Assembly: GCA_025929745.1 (NCBI GenBank)
Contig: JAICPQ010000118.1
Span: forward strand, 1-8,216
DNA: 8,216 bases
Origin: Burkholderiales bacterium
GTDB taxonomy: Bacteria > Pseudomonadota > Gammaproteobacteria > Burkholderiales > SG8-39
Reading direction: 5' to 3'
Positions 1-5,975 of this stretch are shown here, one piece after another. The position numbers were made by a program, and so were the translations under genes. The notes below the pieces were generated by a model, which made no database searches, was not told the DNA's origin, and worked only from the letters and a program-made list of their open reading frames with translations. Positions within the stretch are counted from its first letter, which is position 1. Each line of letters starts with the position of its first letter.

Positions 1-98
1 CGCCTGGAGGGGTCCTCGGTCGAACGGAAGGAATCGCGCTCGGCCCAGAACTTCTGGGCTTCGCGCTCGAGCGTGGAGGGATCGTAGGTCTCTTGCAT
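1..98 (-). CDS. leuS: Leucyl-tRNA synthetase, N-terminal fragment (runs off left edge)
   Basis: The minus strand from ATG at 98-96 encodes 32 residues beginning MQETYDPSTLEREAQKFW, then AERDSFRSTEDPSR, and continues past the window edge. Bacterial LeuS proteins start with this pattern: Met-Gln-(Glu/Asp), a Tyr-x-Pro, an amphipathic helix ending in a Trp, then a short polar stretch before the PKFY and HIGH-motif region, which lies outside the window. LeuS is the cytoplasmic enzyme that charges tRNA-Leu. The start is fixed because the frame is closed by TAA at 125-123, and no other start codon lies between that stop and base 98. No good Shine-Dalgarno sits directly before this ATG; a strong one lies further upstream (see 123-150). 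The gene is divergent from the neighbouring receptor gene. The call rests on a short N-terminus, so it is probable rather than certain. Confidence 0.85.
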   Translation of the reverse strand, partial: MQETYDPSTLEREAQKFWAERDSFRSTEDPSR

Positions 99-121
99 GA
101 GGACTATGCCGCGGAGCGCGG

Positions 122-127
122 ATTATC
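122..127 (-). promoter_or_regulatory. Candidate -10 element for leuS
   Basis: Minus strand GATAAT matches 5 of 6 bases of TATAAT and would place a transcript start near base 115, about 17 bases before the leuS ATG. The -35 position at 17-bp spacing reads TAAGGA and is poor, so this is weak. If it is the real promoter, the start-stop ORF just upstream would not be in the mRNA. Confidence 0.22.
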
Positions 128-150
128 TCATCCAATAAACTCCCTCCTTA
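123..150 (-). promoter_or_regulatory. Strong Shine-Dalgarno plus two-codon start-stop ORF upstream of leuS
   Basis: On the minus strand TAAGGAGG (150-143) is fully complementary to the CCUCCUUA end of 16S rRNA. Eleven bases later comes ATG AGA TAA (131-123), in the same frame as leuS and separated from its ATG by 8 codons. It could be a start-stop leader from which ribosomes reinitiate at leuS, a remnant of a longer LeuS N-terminus, or chance. Its use requires a transcript starting above base 150. Confidence 0.35.
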
Positions 151-228
151 CATATGAAGAGGCTGATAGCTGGTCTTGTCCTCGGGCTCGCCGCGCTCCA
201 CCGGCTTTCGCGAAGCGACGGTCACACG

Positions 229-1182
229 GTGAGATTGTTTCTCGCACTGCTGCTCGCATGCTTGGTGGCGCCTGCAAGCGGCCAGTCCTGGCCGGCGCGC
301 TCGGTGCGCTTCATCGTGCCCTTTCCGCCTGGCGGTTCCACCGACGTCGCCGCGCGCACGCTCGCGGACAAGCTGACGCGCGCCTTGGGCCAGCAGGTCG
401 TGGTGGACAACCGCGGCGGCGGCGGCGGGGCGATCGGTACGGTGGAAGCTGCGCGCGCGGCGCCCGACGGCTATACGCTGCTCTTTGTCGCCGACCCAGT
501 GATCACGCTGCACCTCGTGGTGAAGAACGTGCAGTTCGACATGCAGCGCGACTTCAGCGCCATCACGCAAGTCACCACGCAGCCGATCGCGGTGGCGGTC
601 CATTCATCGCTGCCGGTGCACTCGGTGCAGGAACTCATCGCGTATGCCAAGGCGAATCCCGGCAAGCTTTCCTTCGCCCATTCGGGTACCGGCAGCGGCC
701 AGCACATGTCGGGCGAGCTTTTCAGCAAGATGGCCGGCATCGACATGGTCCACGTGCCGTACAAAGGCGGCGGACCGGCGGTGCAGGACCTCGTCGGCGG
801 GCAGGTGCCGGTTGGCGTACTCGGGTCGACGCCGCTTATTCCGCACCACAGGGCCGGCCGCATCCGCATCGTCGCGTTCACCTCGAAGGAGCGTTTCCCG
901 CCCATGCCGGAGATACCGACGCTGCACGAGTCCGGCTTGGCCGGCTTCGATACGACGCAGTGGCTCGGCATCCTCGCGCCGAAAGGCACGAGCGCGGAAG
1001 TGATCGCACGCGTGCACGCGGAAAGCGCGAAGGCGCTGGCGCTCGCCGATGTCAAGGAGCGGCTCGCGCAAGCCGCGTTGCAGCCGGTGGGCAGCTCCCC
1101 GCGCGAGTTCGAAGCGCTGATTCGCGCGGATCTCGAGCGCTGGACCGCAATCGCGAGGGAATTGAAGCTCGAGCCCCAGTAA
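229..1182 (+). CDS. Bug/TctC-family periplasmic solute-binding receptor
   Basis: This is an extracytoplasmic receptor of the tripartite tricarboxylate transporter (Bug/TctC) family, which binds small carboxylates or other organic ligands in the periplasm. After GTG at 229 comes a signal peptide (MRLFLALLLACLVAPASG, likely cut before QSWP), then the family hallmarks VRFIVPFPPGGSTDVAAR (the Asp normally contacts the ligand carboxylate), NRGGGGGAIGT, APDGYTLLF, RDFSAIT, SGTGSGQHMSGELF, VHVPYKGGGPAVQDLVGGQV and GILAPKGT. From GTG-229 it is 317 residues, close to the usual 320-330. An in-frame ATG at 154 would give 342 residues but would put a charged stretch (HRLSRSDGH) between two hydrophobic runs; neither start has a clear Shine-Dalgarno. 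No TctA or TctB membrane gene is present, as is usual for orphan Bug receptors. The ligand cannot be read from the sequence. Confidence 0.93.
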   Translation: MRLFLALLLACLVAPASGQSWPARSVRFIVPFPPGGSTDVAARTLADKLTRALGQQVVVDNRGGGGGAIGTVEAARAAPDGYTLLFVADPVITLHLVVKNVQFDMQRDFSAITQVTTQPIAVAVHSSLPVHSVQELIAYAKANPGKLSFAHSGTGSGQHMSGELFSKMAGIDMVHVPYKGGGPAVQDLVGGQVPVGVLGSTPLIPHHRAGRIRIVAFTSKERFPPMPEIPTLHESGLAGFDTTQWLGILAPKGTSAEVIARVHAESAKALALADVKERLAQAALQPVGSSPREFEALIRADLERWTAIARELKLEPQ

Positions 1183-1185
1183 AAT
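1180..1185 (+). promoter_or_regulatory. Candidate -10 element in front of uvrD
   Basis: TAAAAT overlaps the TAA stop of the receptor gene and is the only AT-rich hexamer here. It would start transcription at about 1191-1193, on the TTG start of uvrD. No convincing -35 lies 16-18 bp upstream (GGGAAT at 17 bp); a TTGAAG at 1162-1167 is too close, at 12 bp. Confidence 0.25.
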
Positions 1186-1191
1186 GGGCGC

Positions 1192-3330
1192 TTGTCGCTT
1201 CACCTCGAACACCTCAACCCCGAGCAGCTCTCCGCGGTAACACTGCCGGATGAGCACGCGCTCATCCTGGCGGGCGCGGGCAGCGGCAAGACGCGCGTCC
1301 TGACTACGCGCATCGCGTGGCTCGTCAAAGGCGGACGCGTCGCGCCGGCGGGGATCCTCGCGGTGACGTTCACGAACAAGGCGGCGCGCGAGATGCTCAC
1401 GCGCATCGGCGCCATGATGACGGTCAATCCGCGCGGCATGTGGATCGGCACCTTCCACGGCCTCTGTAACCGCATGCTGCGCGCGCATGCCCGCGAAGCC
1501 GGCCTGCCCTCCGCGTTCCAGATCCTGGACTCGCAGGACCAGCTCGCCGCGATCAAGCGGCTGTCGAAGAGCATGAACGTGGACGAGGAGCGCTTCCCGC
1601 CGCGCGAACTGCAGTACTTCATCAACGACCGCAAGGAAGAGGGCGTGCGAGCGCGCGACGTGCCGCCTGCCGACGAGAACACGCGCCGGGTCACGGAGCT
1701 CTACGCCGCTTACGACGAGCAATGCCAGCGTGAAGGCGTGGTCGACTTTCCGGAGCTGCTGCTGCGCTCCTACGAGCTCCTCGCGCGGAACGAGATCCTG
1801 CGCGAGCACTACGCGCGGCGCTTCCGGCACATCCTGGTCGACGAGTTCCAGGACACCAACCGCCTGCAGTATCGGTGGCTGAAGCTTTTCCGCTCGCAGG
1901 ACGCTCAGTATTTCTGCGTGGGCGACGACGACCAGTCCATCTATACCTTCCGCGGCGCGCACGTCGGCAACATGGGCGACTTCGAGCGCGAGTTCAAGGT
2001 GAAGCACGTGATTCGCCTGGAGCAGAACTACCGCTCGCACGGCAACATCCTCGACGCCGCCAACGCGCTCATCGCCAATAACCGCAATCGCCTGGGCAAG
2101 AACCTGTGGACTTCGGCCGGCAAGGGAGAGCCGGTGCGCGTCTTCGAAGGCGAATCCGACAACGACGAAGCGCGCTGGATCGTCGAGGAGGTGCAATCGC
2201 TCGCGCGCGACGGCACGCGGCTTTCGCATATCGGGGTGCTCTACCGCTCGAATGCGCAGTCGCGCGTGGTGGAGCACGCGCTTTTTTCCCAAGGTATTCC
2301 GTACCGGGTGTACGGCGGACTGCGCTTCTTCGAGCGCGCCGAGATCAAGCACGCGCTCGCCTACCTGCGCCTGATCGCCATGCCGGACGACGACAACGCT
2401 TTCCTGCGCGTCGCCAATTTCCCGCCGCGCGGCATCGGCGCGCGCAGCATCGAGCAGCTGCAGGACGCCGCGAAGCTAGCCGGTGCCTCGCTCATGAAAG
2501 TCGCCGACGGCAAGGCCGCGGCTTTCAAGCGATTGATTGAAGATCTGAGAAGCCAGACCCAGGGCCTGCCGCTCAAAGAGGTCGTCGAAGCGGTGATCGC
2601 GAAGAGCGGTCTCATCGAGCACTACAAGAACGAGCGCGAAGGCGCCGACCGTATCGAGAACCTGGAGGAACTGGTGAATGCGGCCGCCGCCTTCACGGAA
2701 GAGGAGCGCGTGAACGAGTCGGGCGAGACGATCGACCCGCTGACCGCCTTCCTCACGCACGCCGCCCTCGAAGCGGGCGAACACCAGGCGGGCGACGGGC
2801 AGGAGGCGCTGCAGATGATGACGGTGCATTCCGCGAAGGGCCTCGAGTTCGACGTGGTGTTCATCACCGGCCTCGAAGAGGGCCTGTTCCCGCACGAGCA
2901 GAGCGTCACCGAGCCCGAAGGCCTGGAAGAGGAGCGCCGCCTCGCGTACGTGGCGATCACGCGCGCGCGCCATCGCCTGTACCTCTCGCACGCGCAGACG
3001 CGCATGCTGCATGGCCAGACGCGCTACAACATTCCTTCGCGCTTCCTCGAAGAGATCCCGCAGGAGCTCATGAAGTGGCTTACGCCGCGCTTTTCGCGGC
3101 AGAAGCCCTTCACTCCGGATTTCTCGCGCCAGACGCGCACCACGCTGCCGCGGCCGGCGCGCGACGTCGGCGGTTTCCGCATCGGACAGAACGTCATGCA
3201 TCCCAAGTTCGGGCCCGGCGTCATCATCGACGCCGAGGGCCACGGCAACGACGCCCGGGTGCAGGTGAACTTCGGCAACCTGGGCGTGAAGTGGCTCGCG
3301 GTCGCGGTCGCTAAGCTCCAAGCCGCGTAA
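1192..3330 (+). CDS. uvrD: ATP-dependent DNA helicase UvrD/PcrA type (superfamily 1)
   Basis: This 3'-5' DNA helicase acts in nucleotide excision repair and mismatch repair and also strips proteins from DNA. All SF1A motifs are present in its 712 residues (E. coli UvrD has 720): Q-motif region LNPEQLSAV (8-16), Walker A GAGSGKTR (28-35), Ia VTFTNKAAREM (58-68), Walker B/DEFQ LVDEFQDTN (215-223), III VGDDDQSIYTFRGA (243-256), IV RLEQNYRS (275-282), V MTVHSAKGLEFD (543-554), VI ERRLAYVAITRARHR (581-595). The C-terminal Tudor-like fold typical of UvrD/PcrA runs from about 665 to 710 (HPKFGPGV, VNFGNLGVKWL), which argues against Rep. The start is TTG at 1192: the frame is closed by the TAA at 1180, and only this start keeps the LNPEQ segment. 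No clear ribosome site is visible. It lies 9 bases after the receptor gene and overlaps phoR tail-to-tail by 20 bp. Confidence 0.96.
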   Translation: MSLHLEHLNPEQLSAVTLPDEHALILAGAGSGKTRVLTTRIAWLVKGGRVAPAGILAVTFTNKAAREMLTRIGAMMTVNPRGMWIGTFHGLCNRMLRAHAREAGLPSAFQILDSQDQLAAIKRLSKSMNVDEERFPPRELQYFINDRKEEGVRARDVPPADENTRRVTELYAAYDEQCQREGVVDFPELLLRSYELLARNEILREHYARRFRHILVDEFQDTNRLQYRWLKLFRSQDAQYFCVGDDDQSIYTFRGAHVGNMGDFEREFKVKHVIRLEQNYRSHGNILDAANALIANNRNRLGKNLWTSAGKGEPVRVFEGESDNDEARWIVEEVQSLARDGTRLSHIGVLYRSNAQSRVVEHALFSQGIPYRVYGGLRFFERAEIKHALAYLRLIAMPDDDNAFLRVANFPPRGIGARSIEQLQDAAKLAGASLMKVADGKAAAFKRLIEDLRSQTQGLPLKEVVEAVIAKSGLIEHYKNEREGADRIENLEELVNAAAAFTEEERVNESGETIDPLTAFLTHAALEAGEHQAGDGQEALQMMTVHSAKGLEFDVVFITGLEEGLFPHEQSVTEPEGLEEERRLAYVAITRARHRLYLSHAQTRMLHGQTRYNIPSRFLEEIPQELMKWLTPRFSRQKPFTPDFSRQTRTTLPRPARDVGGFRIGQNVMHPKFGPGVIIDAEGHGNDARVQVNFGNLGVKWLAVAVAKLQAA

Positions 3331-4609
3331 AGTCGCCGGCGAGGCGCCGCGCCGGAAAGCGGGCGGAGAAGCGGCTCCCTTTGCCCGGCTGGCTTTCGAT
3401 CTCGAGCTTCGCTTCGTGACGCGCAAGGGCGTGCTTCGCGATGGCGAGGCCGAGCCCTGTCCCGCCGGTTTCGCGTGAGCGGCTCCGGTCGACGCGATAG
3501 AAGCGCTCCGTGAGCCTGGGAATGTGCTCGGCCTCGATGCCAATGCCCGTGTCTTCGACACTGAAGCGCGCGCCATCGGCGCATTCCTGCCAGGCGAGCG
3601 TCACCGTGCCGCCGGCCGGCGTGTAACGGATGGCGTTGCTCACCATGTTGCCGAAGGCGCTCGCGAGCTCGCCCTCGACACCGAGCACATCCGCTTCGCT
3701 TTCCTGCTTTAGCATGATCGTGTGCCGTCCGCCGGAAAGCGCTTCGGCGTCGCGCTTCAGCCGTTCCACGAGCGCGCGCATGGGCACGCGGGTGTCGGGG
3801 GAGGCCGGGGGCGCGGCGTCCAGCGCGGAGAGGGTCAGCAGGTCGTCGATGATGCGCTGCATGCGTGCGGCCTGCTCCTGCATCATCGCGAGGTAGTCGC
3901 GTTGGCGTTGCGGATCGAGCTTGAGCTCGCGCACCGTCTCAAGGAAGCCGACCAGCACGGTGAGCGGCGTGCGCAGCTCGTGCGACACGTTCGCCACGAA
4001 GTCGCGGCGCATCGTCTCGACACGCTCGGCCTGCGTGACGTCGCGCGAAAGGAGCAGCTTCTGGTCCTGGCCGAAAGGAATGAGCTGCAGGAGGAGCAAT
4101 CGACCTTCGCCGCGCGCGATGCGCACGGCGTTCTGCTGCGGGCTTTCCAGATACTCGACGAACTCCGGCTCGCGCACGAGGTTGGCGATGTTCTGGCCGA
4201 GGTCCGCGCGCCCATCGAGCTGCAGGTGTCCCTCCGCGGTCAGGTTGCACCACTCGATATGGTTCGCGCCGTCCAGGATCACCACACCGTCGGGCAACGC
4301 CTGCACGGCACGCCGCATGCGAACGAGCGCGTCGGCCAGGGCTTCCTCGCGCCGCGCCACTGTCCGCTCGAAGCGGTGCAGGCCGGCGAGCGCCTCATCC
4401 CAGACGCCGTCGCCTTCGGGAACTTTGCCCGGGATGGGATGCGCGAGCCAGAAATGCAGTCGCGACAGGTGGCGTGCATGCCAAAGAAGAAGCGCGACGA
4501 GGCCGGCGCACAGCATGCCCCAGCCCCATGCCGCGCCGGCGATGCCCCCGATGACCAGCGCTACGAGCGCGAAACCGCCGAGCGCGAGAAGCGTATGGCG
4601 ATAGATCAA
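3311..4609 (-). CDS. phoR: Phosphate regulon sensor histidine kinase PhoR
   Basis: This membrane-bound histidine kinase phosphorylates PhoB when phosphate is scarce and is kept off by the Pst complex with PhoU when it is plentiful. Its 432 residues match the family (E. coli 431). The N-terminus has two close hydrophobic segments (about 8-27 and 29-44) with almost no periplasmic loop, so it does not sense phosphate outside directly. A PAS-like domain spans roughly 95-190 (PDGVVILDGANHIEWCN). The H-box FVANVSHELRTPL carries the phosphorylated His210; the N-box is NMVSNAIRYTP (321-331), the G1 box EDTGIGI (352-358) and the G2 box TGGTGLGLAIAKH (381-393). The start is TTG at 4609-4607, overlapping the phoB stop as TTGA. 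There is no Shine-Dalgarno, so translation probably depends on coupling. The next in-frame Met (residue 32) would delete the first membrane segment. Its last 20 bases overlap the end of uvrD on the other strand. Confidence 0.96.
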   Translation of the reverse strand: MIYRHTLLALGGFALVALVIGGIAGAAWGWGMLCAGLVALLLWHARHLSRLHFWLAHPIPGKVPEGDGVWDEALAGLHRFERTVARREEALADALVRMRRAVQALPDGVVILDGANHIEWCNLTAEGHLQLDGRADLGQNIANLVREPEFVEYLESPQQNAVRIARGEGRLLLLQLIPFGQDQKLLLSRDVTQAERVETMRRDFVANVSHELRTPLTVLVGFLETVRELKLDPQRQRDYLAMMQEQAARMQRIIDDLLTLSALDAAPPASPDTRVPMRALVERLKRDAEALSGGRHTIMLKQESEADVLGVEGELASAFGNMVSNAIRYTPAGGTVTLAWQECADGARFSVEDTGIGIEAEHIPRLTERFYRVDRSRSRETGGTGLGLAIAKHALARHEAKLEIESQPGKGSRFSARFPARRLAGDFTRLGA

Positions 4610-5292
4610 TCGGTGCGGAAGGAGTAGCCCGAGCCGCGCACCGTGTCGATGAGCCGGTCGTGGCCGGTGGCCGCCAGCGCCTTGCGCAGGCGGCGAATGT
4701 GCACGTCCACGGTGCGCTCTTCGATAAACACGTGGTCGCCCCAGACGTGGTCGAGGAGCTGCGCGCGCGTATAGACGCGCTCCGGGTGCGTCATGAAGAA
4801 GTGCAGCAGGCGGAACTCGGAAGGCGCGAGCTCGACGCGCTGTCCGTTAGCGCTCACGCGACGCGTCGCTGGATCGAGGCGCAGGCCTTCGGCCTCGACC
4901 GCGTCCCCGGAGAGCTGCGGCGCGCGCCGCCGCAGCACCGCCTTGATGCGCGCGGCGAGCTCCTTTGGCGAGAACGGCTTGGTGAGGTAGTCGTCGGCGC
5001 CCGCCTCGAGCCCCGAGATCTTGTCCTGCTCCATCGCGCGCGCGGTAAGCATGAGGATCGGCAGGTCGCGGGTACGCGCGTCGCCGCGCAGCCGACGGGC
5101 GAAGGCGAGCCCGGACTCGCCGGGCAGCATCCAGTCGAGCACCAGCACGTCGGGCAGCGCCTTGCGGATCGCCGCCTCGGCTTCCTCGGCGCTGCCGGCC
5201 CGCACCACCTGGTGGCCGATGTGCTCGAGGTTGACGGCGAGCAGCTCCTGGATCTGCGGCTCGTCCTCGACCACCAGCACCGTTGCGCTCAC
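4606..5292 (-). CDS. phoB: Phosphate regulon response regulator PhoB
   Basis: This OmpR/PhoB-family transcription factor, once phosphorylated by PhoR, binds Pho boxes and activates phosphate-starvation genes. It has 228 residues (E. coli 229). The receiver domain (about 3-120) has the acidic pocket VVEDE (7-11), the phosphoacceptor Asp53 in VLDWMLPGESG, the switch Thr83 (MLTARA) and Lys105 (DDYLTKPFSPKEL). The winged-helix domain (about 130-228) includes LAPSEFRLLHFFMTHP, RAQLLDHVWG, the recognition helix region ERTVDVHIRRLRKAL and the terminal RGSGYSF hairpin. DWMLPG and TKPFSPKEL are characteristic of PhoB rather than other OmpR members. It starts with GTG at 5292-5290, sharing GTGA with the phoU stop; an AAGG lies 7 bases upstream. 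The short Arg-rich linker (RRRAP, 121-125) is encoded by a perfect 9-bp inverted repeat. Confidence 0.97.
   Translation of the reverse strand: MSATVLVVEDEPQIQELLAVNLEHIGHQVVRAGSAEEAEAAIRKALPDVLVLDWMLPGESGLAFARRLRGDARTRDLPILMLTARAMEQDKISGLEAGADDYLTKPFSPKELAARIKAVLRRRAPQLSGDAVEAEGLRLDPATRRVSANGQRVELAPSEFRLLHFFMTHPERVYTRAQLLDHVWGDHVFIEERTVDVHIRRLRKALAATGHDRLIDTVRGSGYSFRTD
4914..4936. repeat. Perfect 9-bp inverted repeat in the phoB linker
   Basis: GCTGCGGCG (4914-4922) and CGCCGCAGC (4928-4936) are perfectly complementary around a 5-base loop. The hairpin falls on the codons for the linker between the PhoB receiver and DNA-binding domains (about residues 120-127). No T-run follows on either strand, so it is not an intrinsic terminator. 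In DNA this GC-rich it may be chance. Confidence 0.55.
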
Positions 5293-5975
5293 GGCGCCAC
5301 CTTCGTATGGCGCACGTCCGTGCCCTTCACAATGTAGATCACGTACTCCGCCATGTTCTTCGCGTGGTCACCGATGCGCTCGATCGCTTTGGCGATCCAG
5401 ACGATCTCGAGCGCGGTCGAAATCGTGCGCGGGTCCTCCATCATGTAGGTGATGAGCTGGCGCAGGATCGAGCGGAATTCGGTGTCGATGCCGGCATCGT
5501 CGCGGATCACCTCGGCCGCGCCGTCACAGTCCAGACGCGCGAAGCAATCCAGCGTACGCCGCAGCATCGAGATCGCCGCCTCGGCGGCGTGGCGCACCTC
5601 GACCACCGGCGGCGCCTGCGCCCCGCCGCGCTCGTGGATGTTCTTCGCCATGCGCGCGATCTTCTGCGCCTCGTCGCCGATGCGCTCGAGATCGGTGACG
5701 GTCTTCATGATGGCGAAGATCATGCGCAGGTCGCCCGCGGCGGGCTGGCGGCGCACGATGAGCTGGCTGCAGTCGCCGTCGAGCTCGACTTCCATGGCGT
5801 TCACCCGGTGGTCGGCCTCGATAACCTCCTGCGTGAGCACGAGATTGCCGGTCGTGAGCGCGTCGATCGCACGCCGGATCTGCGATTCCACCAAGCCGCC
5901 CATCGCGAGCACGCGCGAGCGGATCGAGCCGAGATCGAGGTCGTACTGCTTCGATGCGTGCTCGGTCATCGCCAT
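5289..5975 (-). CDS. phoU: Phosphate signalling and transport regulator PhoU
   Basis: This cytoplasmic all-helical protein links the PstSCAB transporter to PhoR and represses the Pho response when phosphate is sufficient; its loss usually causes constitutive Pho expression. It has 228 residues (E. coli 241) and two PhoU repeats. Family signatures are RVLAMGGLVESQIRRAI (21-37), VRRQPAAGDLRMI (74-86) and the two metal-cluster motifs LERIGDEAQKIA (96-107, Glu97 and Asp101) and IERIGDHAKNMAEYV (198-212, Glu199 and Asp203), with LITYMMEDPRTI (174-185) between them. The first ATG (5975-5973) is preferred: GGGGAG at 5990-5985 lies 9 bases upstream, while the second ATG (5969) would be 15 bases away. 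The start overlaps the pstB stop as TAATG, and the end overlaps the phoB start. Confidence 0.96.
   Translation of the reverse strand: MAMTEHASKQYDLDLGSIRSRVLAMGGLVESQIRRAIDALTTGNLVLTQEVIEADHRVNAMEVELDGDCSQLIVRRQPAAGDLRMIFAIMKTVTDLERIGDEAQKIARMAKNIHERGGAQAPPVVEVRHAAEAAISMLRRTLDCFARLDCDGAAEVIRDDAGIDTEFRSILRQLITYMMEDPRTISTALEIVWIAKAIERIGDHAKNMAEYVIYIVKGTDVRHTKVAP

Noticed and set aside
109..121. CCGCG-gag-CGCGG palindrome before leuS as an operator
   Set aside because: The arms are only 5 bp and composed of G and C in a GC-rich region. There is no second copy and no known operator match.
1184..1240. ATG at 1184 as the uvrD start
   Set aside because: It is out of frame with the helicase and its frame closes at TAA 1238-1240 after 18 codons. 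The helicase frame requires TTG at 1192.
604..2352. Long open frame on the minus strand (582 codons) opposite the receptor and uvrD genes
   Set aside because: It lies antisense to two clear protein families, spans their junction, and its product is rich in Arg, Ala, His and Leu with no recognisable domain. It is the expected shadow of GC-rich third codon positions.
3336..3355. Inverted repeat CCGGCG/CGCCGG as a terminator after uvrD
   Set aside because: The 6-bp stem lies within phoR codons, has an 8-base loop and is not followed by a T-run. Short GC palindromes are common in this DNA.
2476..3576. Minus-strand open frame of 366 codons across the uvrD/phoR junction
   Set aside because: It overlaps uvrD antisense and phoR in the wrong frame, with low-complexity Arg/Ala-rich composition. 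No family features are visible.
3722..4627. Plus-strand open frame of 301 codons opposite phoR
   Set aside because: It is antisense to a kinase with all its motifs; the composition is that of a shadow frame and there is no domain.
5289..5400. Pho box or separate promoter for phoBR inside the end of phoU
   Set aside because: No CTGTCAT-like direct repeats at 11-bp spacing and no credible -10/-35 pair were seen.
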